The notes beneath the pieces are model-generated. The model ran no database searches, was not told the DNA's origin, and was given only the letters and a program-made list of their open reading frames with translations. Below are positions 8,216 through 17,878 of a stretch of 64,000 nucleotides of DNA, piece by piece. The stretch is from Paenibacillus xylanexedens (GTDB lineage: Bacteria > Bacillota > Bacilli > Paenibacillales > Paenibacillaceae): positions 1-64,000 of the forward strand of contig NZ_VEBF01000010.1 of assembly GCF_007676705.1 (NCBI RefSeq), given 5' to 3'. How positions within the stretch are numbered: position 1 is the stretch's first letter; every line of letters starts with the position of its first letter. The position numbers and the translations under genes are program-made.

Positions 8216-10468
8216 TCAGGAGTGTGTGGCGGCAGGTGAAGACACCTTGTGATCAGCCAAATGATTCTTCATTTTTGCAACCTCAGTTCCTGCCAACATC
8301 ATAATGCCTATTCCGTGATTGTCATTGGTGACGGTACGCAAGTCCTGATCGTAATACTCTGCCGTAAACGCATATCTCGAACCGCTGCACACACCATGCA
8401 CATTCCCTTGACGATCAATCGCTTTGCAGATGAGTCCCTTCCATGCCCGCTGGGCAGCTGCGACATAAACTTCAGGGTCTTTGAACCAGCCAAAACGCAC
8501 ACCACGTGCAAATCCATAGGCAAACATGGCTGTACATGAGGCTTCTTCATATGTCTGGGAGTCATTCAACACCTGATGCCATAACCCGCTTTCCCCTTGA
8601 AGTGCTGCGTACCCTTCACACAGCTCATTGAAGAAATCTATTAAGGCTGGGCGCTCAGGATGCTCTGCTGGCAAAGCTTCCAATACCTCCGTCAAGGAAA
8701 ACAGTGTCCAGCCGTTCCCCCGTCCCCATGGAATCTGCGTTGCCTGTCCGTATTTGAAATCATATACGTGAGACATAATCTTGAACTCAGGCATGAACAG
8801 ATATTTCCGATACAATAAAAACTGTCTGGCGGCTTCATCCAGTGCGGATGAGCTTCCCGTCACACGGGCATAACGAACGAGAAACGGCGTGCTCATATAG
8901 AGGTCATCTGCCCACATGGTATTCTCGGCATACTCCCCTACGCATGTGCGATAAAACGCACCATCCTCCTGTCGTTCCAAACGGGAAAGCATGAAATCCG
9001 CAATCCGCTCAGCAATGGGAAGAAACGTTGGTTCATGGCACTCGGAGTACGCTTCTAGCATGGCTGAACCAAAAGAACCGCAGTTATCCAGCATTTTTAG
9101 CATGACCAGTTGTTGATTGACTGCAGGGAAACCATATTGCTCCCGATCCCATAAAGAGTACTCATACATCTGAGTACATGCCTGCACATGCTCAGCCGCA
9201 TAACGCGTAATGTCCGGTCTTTGCAGATAACGCCCCGTCCGTAATAGACCATATACAGTGACACCCAATGGATAATCCCAGCGGCCATAATTGGTCACAC
9301 TGCCCACTGTCCATTTGTTGCTTAACATGGCGTTTTCATAATAGGGTCTGATCCGGGCATCCGGTCGATCCAAGCGCCAATATGTCTGTTCTAGTCCTGT
9401 TTGGTACACTCGGTCCGTTCGGGTCAGATCCTGCAAATCCGGTTCAACCCCCGACTCAAAAGGCCCAACATATAACCAAGACTCTCCAGTAGCACCGTGC
9501 ACACGCTGAGGAAGTTCCAGTGAAAGCGGCTTGCCCGAAACGGTTGCATTCATATTAAAATGCCATGGTTCAGCCTTATCGTTGCATTCACTTCGGACAA
9601 TCAGGTCACTCCGTCCAAAGGAGACTGGTATATCCACTTCGAACGTACCCGCTTCCTTCACCTGTGCCACAGGCTTGCCGCTAATCCATATACTTAGAGA
9701 ACCAGAAGATTGACCTGACAATCGCACTGGACTCCCGGTTGAATCGATGTTGTTCAGATGGGTCCAAGCATAAGCATGCCGACCTGGAAGATGCCCATAT
9801 ATTCGTTCAAGGGCTGGTTTGGAATCATCCTGATCAGACCAGCCTGTCTCAGGCAGCCACTTTAAACTGTAATCTGCTTCTTGTCCAAGCAGGTCCGGTT
9901 GCTTACTTGCGGCCCGGTCCGGTTGGGAGAATATCCACCCTGCTTGTCCTTGTCTCTCCTGAAACGGAGCAAGGATGTTCAAAATGCGCACTTTACCTTC
10001 ATCTGATCCGAACTGGCAACCGAAGCCGGCAGGCGTGTTTTTCATTTCCAGCCAAATAGTGTTCCAACCAGGCTTGATGTCGATGCTGAGCTTCACCGTG
10101 GCATCTGGACTAATCTCATCCATTACCGTAGAGCGATAGACCATCTGCTCATTGAAGTAGAAACGAACAGGTCCATAACAGCGGACCAGTACATCCAGAT
10201 TTCGGTCCTCATCCCCCCAGACCAGTGCAGCTGCGTAAGATATATGGTCTTTAGGTGCATCAGGAAAGCGTTTACCTAAATTCAGATCATAAAGCCCTTT
10301 TTCATTTTGCAAAATACCAGACTTCTGAAATACCCGATATACAAAATCAGCCTGTGCATTGGCTCCAATATACCTCTCGGCCAGTACCTTCAGTACCTGA
10401 TCCTGATCTTCTCCAAATCGGTAATACATGCTCTGCGGTTCACTGAAATAGGTCGTCATCGATGGCAC
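8216..10468 (-). CDS. GH105-type unsaturated glucuronyl/rhamnogalacturonyl hydrolase with large N-terminal region
   Basis: A 750-residue protein without signal peptide. The C-terminal part (about residues 380-735) looks like the alpha/alpha-barrel of GH88/GH105 enzymes, which hydrate and release unsaturated galacturonic acid from rhamnogalacturonan fragments made by lyases. Diagnostic motifs are MWADDLYM (about 518-525, containing the catalytic Asp) and PWGRGNGW (about 580-587). Typical family members such as YesR have about 340-380 residues. The first ~380 residues here are extra, look beta-rich and contain short Trp/Gly-rich blocks; I do not recognise that domain. Likely start is GTG at 10468; ATG at 10459 is the alternative. 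It precedes the YesOPQ/YesMN-like genes, so it probably processes the imported oligosaccharide in the cytoplasm. Confidence 0.85.
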   Translation of the reverse strand: MPSMTTYFSEPQSMYYRFGEDQDQVLKVLAERYIGANAQADFVYRVFQKSGILQNEKGLYDLNLGKRFPDAPKDHISYAAALVWGDEDRNLDVLVRCYGPVRFYFNEQMVYRSTVMDEISPDATVKLSIDIKPGWNTIWLEMKNTPAGFGCQFGSDEGKVRILNILAPFQERQGQAGWIFSQPDRAASKQPDLLGQEADYSLKWLPETGWSDQDDSKPALERIYGHLPGRHAYAWTHLNNIDSTGSPVRLSGQSSGSLSIWISGKPVAQVKEAGTFEVDIPVSFGRSDLIVRSECNDKAEPWHFNMNATVSGKPLSLELPQRVHGATGESWLYVGPFESGVEPDLQDLTRTDRVYQTGLEQTYWRLDRPDARIRPYYENAMLSNKWTVGSVTNYGRWDYPLGVTVYGLLRTGRYLQRPDITRYAAEHVQACTQMYEYSLWDREQYGFPAVNQQLVMLKMLDNCGSFGSAMLEAYSECHEPTFLPIAERIADFMLSRLERQEDGAFYRTCVGEYAENTMWADDLYMSTPFLVRYARVTGSSSALDEAARQFLLYRKYLFMPEFKIMSHVYDFKYGQATQIPWGRGNGWTLFSLTEVLEALPAEHPERPALIDFFNELCEGYAALQGESGLWHQVLNDSQTYEEASCTAMFAYGFARGVRFGWFKDPEVYVAAAQRAWKGLICKAIDRQGNVHGVCSGSRYAFTAEYYDQDLRTVTNDNHGIGIMMLAGTEVAKMKNHLADHKVSSPAATHS

Positions 10469-10679
10469 ACATCCCTCTCCCGTTGAAATAAAGTCTTATA
10501 TCATTGCATTCATACCATCCACACTGGAGCACCAAACTGATATGCAGCAATCTAGTATAGCGCTTAACCCGGGTGGATAATCCCCTTACCGGGAAATAGG
10601 TATGTCCCTTGGTTATCTTCTGAATAGCCGAATAATAATCCCAGTATAACTGACATGTTCGGTGGTGGCTACAGATTTT

Positions 10680-10693
10680 TGATTACGCTTACA
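10680..10693 (-). promoter_or_regulatory. cre-like CcpA site upstream of the GH105 gene
   Basis: TGTAAGCGTAATCA on the minus strand matches cre at 13 of 14 positions. It lies in the 360-base gap between the divergent GH105 and chemoreceptor genes, about 210 bases before the GH105 start. Because cre is nearly palindromic it could in principle serve either gene; control of the glycosidase is more likely. I found no clear sigma-A promoter for the GH105 gene in this gap. Confidence 0.5.
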
Positions 10694-10751
10694 ACTATAT
10701 TGGATTTAGTCGCCTTGTCTTTCTAAGTTAACTTAAATTTAAACAATGGTT

Positions 10752-10777
10752 TAAAAACAAGAAAACGTTACCGATAT
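10752..10777 (+). promoter_or_regulatory. SigD-type (flagellar/chemotaxis) promoter
   Basis: TAAA (10752-10755) and CCGATAT (10771-10777) are separated by 15 bases. This is close to the SigD consensus TAAA-N15-GCCGATAT. Transcription would begin near 10785, before the chemoreceptor start at 10830. It ties the receptor to the motility regulon. Confidence 0.7.
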
Positions 10778-10829
10778 AAATACTAGATTGAAAAATTCCA
10801 CTTTTTGTATCGGGAAGGAAAGATGCACA

Positions 10830-11657
10830 TTGAATACTCTTGAATCTCTGGTAAATGCTATGCCTTTTGTTAGCCAAATGTTCCGTGACGACATATCCAT
10901 ATCCATTAATGATCATGAGAAAGTATTGTATTTTTCCGAGGCAAAAAGTCTGGAGATTGGCGTGAAGGTTGGGGATGAGCTGCATGATGATTATAAACAT
11001 TTCAAAATGCTGACTAACAGAGATTCCCGTACCGTGGCACGCATGCCTGGTGATTTGCAGGGCAGACCCTTTGATGCCATTCTAATCCCTATTAAAGAAA
11101 ACGATCAGGTCGTTGGTATATTGGGTGTAAACTACGCGCTGGATAGCCATATGACCCTCGAAAATCTGATTCGTGAAAATGAAACAACCATTAATGCTCT
11201 CGTTGGTGGCATTCAGCAGATTGCTGCACATTCCGAAGAACTCTCCGCGACATCGGAAGAGATTCTGCGCAATTCCAAAAAAGCTTCCGAGAACTCGGTC
11301 AGTGTAAGTAAAGTAACGAACGTCATCCGTGAAGTATCCGAACAAACCAATCTGCTTGGACTCAACGCCATGATTGAGGCAGCCCGTGTTGGTGATCAGG
11401 GGGCCGGCTTCGGCGTGGTGGCCAGTGAAGTGCGTAAGCTGTCGGATCATACGAAACAAGCAGCGGCTGATATTGAATCATCACTCGGCAGTGTACAAGA
11501 ATCCATGAAACATATGGAGCAGGAGATCGGTCAGATTACAACCGCAACGGTGGATCAGGCCAAGCTCGTTACCGAATTCATGGAAAGTATTGAACAGCTT
11601 AGCGAGACAAGTGCGAATCTGAAAAAGTTTGTACATCAGATGCTGGCACTCGAGTAG
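10830..11657 (+). CDS. Soluble methyl-accepting chemotaxis-type signalling protein
   Basis: A 275-residue protein without membrane segments. The start is TTG at 10830, seven bases after GGGAAGGAAAG; the frame runs on to 10788, but that is almost at the SigD-type transcription start. Residues 1-115 form a small PAS-like or sugar-diacid-recognition-like sensor domain ([20 protein letters not shown] ... [17 protein letters not shown]). The rest is the cytoplasmic signalling domain of chemoreceptors: a long coiled coil with the hairpin tip [20 protein letters not shown] and downstream [20 protein letters not shown], which contacts CheA and CheW. Size and layout resemble B. subtilis YfmS. The ligand is unknown. 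Confidence 0.88.
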   Translation: MNTLESLVNAMPFVSQMFRDDISISINDHEKVLYFSEAKSLEIGVKVGDELHDDYKHFKMLTNRDSRTVARMPGDLQGRPFDAILIPIKENDQVVGILGVNYALDSHMTLENLIRENETTINALVGGIQQIAAHSEELSATSEEILRNSKKASENSVSVSKVTNVIREVSEQTNLLGLNAMIEAARVGDQGAGFGVVASEVRKLSDHTKQAAADIESSLGSVQESMKHMEQEIGQITTATVDQAKLVTEFMESIEQLSETSANLKKFVHQMLALE

Positions 11658-11731
11658 TACTAGTATTAGCGCCATTACACAACAAAAAGAACAAACAATA
11701 TGATATGTACATAGTAAATTATTTTGAATGG

Positions 11732-11784
11732 AAAAAGCCTCCCGCTACACTTCCCTTTACAGGAAGTCAGCGGAGGCTTTGTTT
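11732..11784. terminator. Bidirectional terminator between convergent genes
   Basis: Inverted repeat AAAGCCTCCCGCT ... AGCGGAGGCTTT, with an inner CTTCC/GGAAG stem. On the minus strand it ends in GGCTTTTTCC; on the plus strand in GGCTTTGTTTCG. It serves the EEP-family gene (minus) best and probably the chemoreceptor gene (plus) as well. Confidence 0.8.
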
Positions 11785-11823
11785 CGTATTTGCGGTGATA
11801 TCACCTTTATAGTCGAATGGCTG

Positions 11824-12642
11824 TTATATTTCTACAGCGACGCCAAAATGGTCGGACACGACCGGCCCGTTTTTACCGTTCAGGACCACGGTGGAAGACT
11901 TGGCCTGGATTGGACGATTGGAGAAAATATAATCGATCCGCAAATCGCGTTTATTGTCTGCCCAGCCGGCAATGGCCTTCACCACGGTTGCTCCATCATC
12001 CTTTTGCAATGCTGTGGTATACAGATCGTTCCAGCCTTTGCTCATCATATAATCATAGCCTTCATTACGTACTTCAGCCACATTATTGAAGTCACCCATC
12101 ATATATAACGGCTGATCCATGTAGGGTGCAAGCTTGCTCTCCGTCATCTCCCATTGTCCCTTGAACGGTTCCTGCGCATCATCCCACCAGTTGTAGTGTC
12201 CATTTACAAACCAGGTTGCTTCACCTTGAACGACCGTCTCGATTCCCACAATCTTGCGTGTACGGTAATTGTTATAATCCCTCATGTGAGACACGTATTC
12301 TCCAAAAGCCTGCTTAATCGGCGTCCGGCTAAGGATCGCCAGTCCTTCGTCGTACTTTTGGAACCCGACATGAGCGGGAATCCACGTCCAGTAATATTGC
12401 TCTGTTAGCTGTTGGAGCAGGACATAGGCATAGTTATCTTTTTTAATCACAGCATCCGATTCAGTAGCATAATACATCCTCAGTTCTTCTTCAGAAAGCG
12501 CGGCTTCCTGCATCGATTGGTTGACCTCCTGCATGGAGATCACATCGAATTGATGTGTATTAATAAAATCAGCCAGCTGACTGATCTTGTTCAGTTGATC
12601 CTCTTCCGCCCAGGCGTGTGTGTTTAACGTAAGTATTTTCAT
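11824..12642 (-). CDS. Endonuclease/exonuclease/phosphatase (EEP) family protein, RgfB/MapP-like
   Basis: 272 residues from the ATG at 12642, which follows AGGAGAG; the longer frame to 12774 has no ribosome site. It is a metal-dependent phosphoesterase of the DNase I-like fold. The ordered catalytic motifs are present: ILTLNTHAW (Asn), VISMQEVNQ (metal-binding Glu), VNGHYNWWDD, MMGDFNN (Asp/Asn) and SDHFG (His) near the C-terminus. The closest subgroup I recognise is RgfB-like, which includes maltose-6'-phosphate phosphatase MapP. A sugar-phosphate substrate is therefore plausible, but DNA or other phosphodiesters cannot be excluded. The short GGCCGT/ACGGCC inverted repeat at 12669-12684 lies in its leader. 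Confidence 0.82.
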   Translation of the reverse strand: MKILTLNTHAWAEEDQLNKISQLADFINTHQFDVISMQEVNQSMQEAALSEEELRMYYATESDAVIKKDNYAYVLLQQLTEQYYWTWIPAHVGFQKYDEGLAILSRTPIKQAFGEYVSHMRDYNNYRTRKIVGIETVVQGEATWFVNGHYNWWDDAQEPFKGQWEMTESKLAPYMDQPLYMMGDFNNVAEVRNEGYDYMMSKGWNDLYTTALQKDDGATVVKAIAGWADNKRDLRIDYIFSNRPIQAKSSTVVLNGKNGPVVSDHFGVAVEI

Positions 12643-12840
12643 ATGCTCTCTCCTGTTGTTTGTAGTATGGCCGTTTCTACGGCCTGCATCGTTCCTGATA
12701 GGAATACATACTATAAGCATACACAATATGGTGCATTCTTGCATGTCGGCCGCCAGCAGAACCGCCGTGTTCATCCTGGTTCATGTTGGTCTAAAATAAC
12801 TTCAAATTCTTCATAACCCATGCACGAATTGACTCATAAC

Positions 12841-12849
12841 TGATATGAT
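12841..12849 (+). promoter_or_regulatory. Extended -10 promoter of the SWIM-SNF2 operon
   Basis: TGATATGAT gives an extended -10 (TG-N-TATGAT). The first possible ATG codons of the open frame overlap this box. This supports translation starting at the later ATG at 12923. Confidence 0.45.
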
Positions 12850-12922
12850 GGATACATCAAATTCACACCATGACGTCATAGACGTCGTGATTACCGAACC
12901 TATGTTTACCCCAGGAGATGGA

Positions 12923-14701
12923 ATGATGAACATACCCAATAACATGAGAATGGATGATGCGCAGTGGCAACAATTGATTCGGGAAGTTGCAGAGCATTTT
13001 AACAACCTGACGATTATGCGCGGATTCCAATATTATAAACAGAAACGTGTCGGACCATTAACTTATTCCGAACAAAAAGGGATTTCGGCCGTTGTACAAG
13101 GATCGGAAGAGTACGAGGTCACACTAAGCATGCAATCCCTGTCTACCAGTTATTGTACCTGCCCGGTGAGTTCCCTTTGCAAACATATGACCGCTGTTTT
13201 GATGAGTTATGCCGAGCAACTGGAGCGACCTGTGCATGCCATTGTGAATGCACACTCCAGTACTGCACTCAAACAAACGACCAAACCTGTCGGGGCCATG
13301 TCCGCGGGACTATCCAGCTACGCAGATGCCGATGAACAGCAGGATATGGATATTCCAGACAACCAATACAGCCAGATCAAGGAGCGTGCAACAGAACTTG
13401 CCGATCTCGAAATCTCGGAATGGCACGAACTATTCCACTCCTGTCTGAGGCGGCTGGGTACTGGCACAGCAAGCACATCCTACGTACAGGAAGCAACGGA
13501 CGAGCTATATGCCATTAAACCAAGGCTGTCCGCTGCAATGGACCAACTTTTTGAACTGCATGTACAGCTGTACCTCATACGATTCTGCGTGCCTCCAGCT
13601 CGTAACTCCATCACGCATGCCCCCGTGTACTTGAGCTACCCTGCCCAGCTCGCGGTGGATGCACTTCAGAAAGACATTGAACGGATCTTTAACCATCCGC
13701 TAGACCTGTCAGGTCTAAAGGGAAACAAGCTTGAGCAACATTGGAACAGACTGGCCGAAACCTCGGCTTATTTACGTAAACAGATGATGTCGGAGACAGC
13801 CAGCATGATGTTCTTCACTCCGATCTATCGACAACTGTGGTTGAACTGGATTGTGCCTGAGCTTCAAGAGTCTCAGGACATGCTGAACTCGGAACAGGCC
13901 ATATTAAATGATATAGAGCGCGGTATAATCGCCGCTTCTGCACCTTCCCAGTCAGGCGAAAGTGTCTTGGGTGGCGCTCAAAGTAATGGAAGTAGTAGTG
14001 AGAGATCGAGCAAAGCCGTAACGCTGCCCCTGCCGCTGGTACTCGCGCAAAGCTGGATGCACTTCCATCTGGGGCAGGATGATCAGGCGTGGCAACGACT
14101 CGTCCATGGAAGCTCAGCCTATGGCATCCCACCAGAACATCTGCTGCATTTTCTCCATGTACTCGCAGATTCGGCTGAATGGAAGCGGCTTGGGGATTGG
14201 TTGGTACAACTTGGCCCCCTTCTGGCGAATCGGCGCAACACACCTTTGAATGATTACATGCATCTGTGGGATTCGGCCATCCAACATCTGCCCGATGCAG
14301 AGAACCGCATGTGGGACACGCTTGTCAGTATGCTTCCCCACTCCCGCCCCGCCTACGAGGATGCCATGCATTCGCGTGGACAGTGGCGCAGGTGGATTGA
14401 TTTTCAGCTGAGTACGGGAACGGAACCTCTCGAATTCCGCGTAGCGATGCTGCAACCGATCGAAAAAGATGCACCTGAGCTGCTGCTCCCCTTCTATCAT
14501 CAGGCAGTGGAGCGATATATCGGACACAAAAACAGGGACGGATACAAAGCAGCCGTGAAGCTGCTGAAACGTCTGTCCAAAATCTATAAGAAATTGAAGC
14601 AAGAAGCGCACTGGGAGCAATTTATCACCACACTCGCTGTTCGTAACAGTCGGCTGCGCGCCCTGCAGGAAGAGCTTCGGAAAGGTAAACTGATCTCATG
14701 A
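12923..14701 (+). CDS. SWIM zinc-finger domain protein
   Basis: 592 residues from the ATG at 12923, which follows AGGAGATGGA; the open frame begins at 12845 but that codon lies in the promoter. The SWIM motif is plain at about residues 78-88: CTCPVSSLCKH, i.e. CxC-x5-CxH, a zinc-binding element that contacts DNA or proteins. The remaining ~500 residues look helical and repeat-like with no other motif I recognise. Its last codons overlap the start of the SNF2-type ATPase gene (ATGA), so the two are coupled. SWIM proteins encoded beside SNF2 ATPases are common in Firmicutes and may act as partner subunits. Their biological role is not established. Confidence 0.85.
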   Translation: MMNIPNNMRMDDAQWQQLIREVAEHFNNLTIMRGFQYYKQKRVGPLTYSEQKGISAVVQGSEEYEVTLSMQSLSTSYCTCPVSSLCKHMTAVLMSYAEQLERPVHAIVNAHSSTALKQTTKPVGAMSAGLSSYADADEQQDMDIPDNQYSQIKERATELADLEISEWHELFHSCLRRLGTGTASTSYVQEATDELYAIKPRLSAAMDQLFELHVQLYLIRFCVPPARNSITHAPVYLSYPAQLAVDALQKDIERIFNHPLDLSGLKGNKLEQHWNRLAETSAYLRKQMMSETASMMFFTPIYRQLWLNWIVPELQESQDMLNSEQAILNDIERGIIAASAPSQSGESVLGGAQSNGSSSERSSKAVTLPLPLVLAQSWMHFHLGQDDQAWQRLVHGSSAYGIPPEHLLHFLHVLADSAEWKRLGDWLVQLGPLLANRRNTPLNDYMHLWDSAIQHLPDAENRMWDTLVSMLPHSRPAYEDAMHSRGQWRRWIDFQLSTGTEPLEFRVAMLQPIEKDAPELLLPFYHQAVERYIGHKNRDGYKAAVKLLKRLSKIYKKLKQEAHWEQFITTLAVRNSRLRALQEELRKGKLIS

Positions 14702-17700
14702 GCTTAATTCATCCTTACACTGAAACGATTGAGGTTCACGTCGCTTTAACCGGATATGGCGATGCTTTGTTTTACGGAGCACTCAACACGCATCACTTTG
14801 TATCCGGACAGTCACTTAAGCAGCGATTGTTCGCTTGGCATGTGCCTTCCTTCTACGGCACCGAACTGGAAGTTCGGCAGATTGAAGAGATTGAGCTGGT
14901 TGTTCTGCCAGCGGAAGAAGTGATTCCCTTCTTTGCAGAGATGCATACCCTGCTTCATATTGAATGGAAATGGGATGAGCAGGCTGAACATCTGATTCGA
15001 CTAGCTCCAGCACTGGCATCCTCCATCGAGAAACGAAAATACGTACCCAGCTTTGAAGCCTACCGTGCAGGACAGCTTCAGTGGACTTGGGACCCGGACA
15101 GTTTGAAGAAGCAGGATCGAGCTTCTCTCACCAAAGCGTTTCAACAAACGGATGAGAGCTATGCCGAAGGACTTGGGGCGGCCTACTCCGCCTTCGTATT
15201 CCAGCGCTGGTACAGTTCGGAAGAAGCTGCGACGGATCTGCGGCGTGAATTTCCGCAGTTGTTCCCAGAGCGCGGCTCTCTCCCTAAGACAGCCGGAATG
15301 GACGCCCAGTCCTGGCTCGTATCCATTGGTTGGAAGGCAGATGCAGCACCCTTCAGACCCATGTTGCAATTGCAGGAGCCAGACGATGATGAGCCATCTT
15401 GGCGACTGCGATTGGTATTGCAGAACAAGCTGGATGCCGCCGTATTGGTACCCGTCATGCTGGATTCGCGCGGCAGGCTTGAAGGAGAATGGCCCGAGGT
15501 ATGGACACCGTTCATTCTGGATCGCTCCGCCGGGTGGCTGGATCAACTGCGCGCACATCTGCCGCGTCTTGGAAGCTCCATTAGCGGCAGGCGGGATGTG
15601 CTGAGTGATCCTTTGGAAGATCAGGAAGCCTGGCAGTTCCTGACGCAGGATAGCGGCAGGTTGCTCGCAGCGGGCTGGCAAGTTCTGCTCCCTGGTTGGT
15701 GGGAAGCAGCCCGTAAGAAGAAACCAAAGCTTCGCGCCAAGGTGCAGCCGGAGGAAGGCAGTGAGCGGGGACAGTCGTTCTTTGGACTGGACTCGATTAT
15801 TCATTTTGACTGGCGCATTGCTATCGGTGACACGGACCTCAGTGAAGATGAATTCGCTGATCTGGTTGCCCGCAATGAACGACTGGTGCGCTTCCGCGGA
15901 GAATGGGTCCCGCTCGACCCCGATCTGCTGGAACAGATTCGTCGGGCCATGGGCGGTGTAGATCGGGAACAGGGACTCTCGTTCCAGGATATTCTGCACC
16001 TGCATCTGCTGCATAATGAACAGCGCGAATATCGCAATCAGAAATGGAAGGAAGGACAACAAACCGAGGAAGAGCAACAACCACAGAATGACCAGAACAT
16101 TCGGCTTGAAGTAGAGCTGAATGAGCACCTGAATCGGGTTATCGCACAACTCGGGGGCGGACAAGGCGGCGCGCCTTCCCTGCCCATTCCGACAGGACTT
16201 CATGCCGAGCTGCGATCGTATCAGAAGGAAGGTTTTGCATGGCTTGGTTTCTTGCGCAGATTCGGGCTTGGGGCATGTCTTGCCGATGATATGGGGCTTG
16301 GGAAAACCATTCAATTCATCACGTATCTGTTACACATCAAGGATCATGAACCACGTAAGCCGGGACAAGCCCCGGTACTTCTGATCTGCCCGACTTCCGT
16401 ACTGGGCAACTGGCAAAAGGAAATTAGCCGCTTCGCCCCCTCCATTAATGTCAGTCTGCATTACGGGGCACGCCGATTAAGTGGAGAAGAATTCCGGGAG
16501 CAGACCGAGCAGGTGGATATTATTATCACGTCCTTTGCTACAGCTACACTGGATCAGGAGATGTTACAAACCTATACCTGGGCATGCATCTGTCTCGATG
16601 AAGCACAGAATATCAAAAACGCCCAGACCAAACAGTCCCTGGCTGTTCGCAGTTTTCCGGCGAAACACCGCATCGCCATGACGGGTACGCCGATCGAGAA
16701 TCGGTTGTCCGAGCTGTGGTCAATCTATGATTTTATCAATCCAGGATATCTGGGCAACGCCCGGGCATTCCAGACTCGCTTCATCAGTGCTATTGAAAAA
16801 GACAAAGATGAGCAGCGGATGCAGGATCTGCAGCAATTGGTGAAACCATTTATGCTGCGCCGGAAGAAAAAAGATCCGAATATCCAACTCGATCTACCGG
16901 ACAAAAACGAGATGAAAACCTACATTCACCTTACGGGTGAACAAAGTGCATTGTATGACCAGTCCGTGCAGGCCTTGATGGATAAAATGAAAGAGCTGGA
17001 AGGCATCAAGCGCAAAGGTGCGATTCTATCGGCGTTAACCCAGCTTAAACAGTTGTGTGATCACCCACTTCTGCTGACGAAAGAGGCTTTGCCGGAGGAA
17101 CTACCCGAAGACGGCGCACTGACATCCTCTTATGACGTGTATAGCCCGCAGGATATGGCGATGCTGATCAGCCGCTCTGCGAAGCTGGAACGACTGATGG
17201 AGCTTGTCCGCGAATTGCGGGACGAGGGCGAACGATGCCTGATTTTCACCCAATATATCGGTATGGGACAGATGCTGCAGCAGGTACTGCGTCAGGAGTT
17301 ACAGGAGCCTGTATTGTACCTGCACGGGGGTACGTCCAAAACGGCGCGAGATCGCATGATTGAGGAATTCCAATCCCGTACACTGCCTGAGGACAAGCAA
17401 CCATCCGTCTTCATCCTGTCCATCAAGGCAGGCGGTGTGGGATTGAATCTGACCGCAGCCAATCATGTCTTCCATTTTGACCGCTGGTGGAACCCTGCTG
17501 TTGAGAATCAAGCCACCGACCGGGCTTACCGAATGGGCCAAACCAAAGATGTTCAGGTGCATAAATTCATCTCTCTTGGCACATTGGAGGAGCGTATCGA
17601 CGAGATGTTGGAGAGCAAACAGCAGCTTAGTGATAACATCATCACAAGCTCCGAAAACTGGATTACCGAATTGTCGACAGACGAGTTGAAGGATCTGTTC

Positions 17701-17727
17701 ACTCGGCGTCGTGACTGGTCTGGGTGA
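14698..17727 (+). CDS. SNF2/Swi2-family DNA-dependent ATPase (helicase-like)
   Basis: A 1009-residue protein. The N-terminal ~480 residues correspond to the bacterial SNF2-associated region. The motor follows: a Q-like motif (LRSYQKEGFAWLGFLRRFGL), Walker A DDMGLGKT (about 525-535), Ia (LLICPTSVLGNWQKEISRF), DEAQNIKN Walker B (about 634), III (AMTGTPIENRLSELWSIYDF), and in lobe 2 LIFTQYIGMG, VLYLHGGTSK, SIKAGGVGLNLTAANHV and DRAYRMGQTKDVQVHKF. These enzymes translocate on double-stranded DNA and remodel bound proteins rather than separating strands. All motifs look intact, so it should be an active ATPase. It is encoded with the SWIM protein. A role in recombination, repair or defence is possible, but not shown by the sequence. 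Confidence 0.93.
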   Translation: MSLIHPYTETIEVHVALTGYGDALFYGALNTHHFVSGQSLKQRLFAWHVPSFYGTELEVRQIEEIELVVLPAEEVIPFFAEMHTLLHIEWKWDEQAEHLIRLAPALASSIEKRKYVPSFEAYRAGQLQWTWDPDSLKKQDRASLTKAFQQTDESYAEGLGAAYSAFVFQRWYSSEEAATDLRREFPQLFPERGSLPKTAGMDAQSWLVSIGWKADAAPFRPMLQLQEPDDDEPSWRLRLVLQNKLDAAVLVPVMLDSRGRLEGEWPEVWTPFILDRSAGWLDQLRAHLPRLGSSISGRRDVLSDPLEDQEAWQFLTQDSGRLLAAGWQVLLPGWWEAARKKKPKLRAKVQPEEGSERGQSFFGLDSIIHFDWRIAIGDTDLSEDEFADLVARNERLVRFRGEWVPLDPDLLEQIRRAMGGVDREQGLSFQDILHLHLLHNEQREYRNQKWKEGQQTEEEQQPQNDQNIRLEVELNEHLNRVIAQLGGGQGGAPSLPIPTGLHAELRSYQKEGFAWLGFLRRFGLGACLADDMGLGKTIQFITYLLHIKDHEPRKPGQAPVLLICPTSVLGNWQKEISRFAPSINVSLHYGARRLSGEEFREQTEQVDIIITSFATATLDQEMLQTYTWACICLDEAQNIKNAQTKQSLAVRSFPAKHRIAMTGTPIENRLSELWSIYDFINPGYLGNARAFQTRFISAIEKDKDEQRMQDLQQLVKPFMLRRKKKDPNIQLDLPDKNEMKTYIHLTGEQSALYDQSVQALMDKMKELEGIKRKGAILSALTQLKQLCDHPLLLTKEALPEELPEDGALTSSYDVYSPQDMAMLISRSAKLERLMELVRELRDEGERCLIFTQYIGMGQMLQQVLRQELQEPVLYLHGGTSKTARDRMIEEFQSRTLPEDKQPSVFILSIKAGGVGLNLTAANHVFHFDRWWNPAVENQATDRAYRMGQTKDVQVHKFISLGTLEERIDEMLESKQQLSDNIITSSENWITELSTDELKDLFTRRRDWSG

Positions 17728-17804
17728 CTTGGAATGAAGAATGCAGTATAAAGACTGGTACCATACCCGGATTAGATAAGATATAAAATATAAAAAGAGA
17801 ACTA

Positions 17805-17855
17805 CAAAAAAGAGCGAAGTTTCGGAATTTGAATTCCGGCTTCGCTCTTTTTGTG
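17805..17855 (+). terminator. Rho-independent terminator after the SNF2 gene
   Basis: Strong inverted repeat AAAAAAGAGCGAAG ... CTTCGCTCTTTTT with an inner CGGAATT/AATTCCG pairing, ending in a T-run. The mirrored A-run means it may also stop minus-strand transcription. Confidence 0.85.
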
Positions 17856-17878
17856 TTGTTGCAGTTAATCATTCGTTC

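Noticed and set aside
13815-14620. Overlapping 142- and 168-residue minus-strand frames in the SWIM gene
   Set aside because: Shadows of the SWIM protein gene; no ribosome sites or motifs.
15001-16314. 437-residue minus-strand open frame
   Set aside because: Antisense to the SNF2 ATPase gene, whose motifs are all intact; no known motif in the antisense product.
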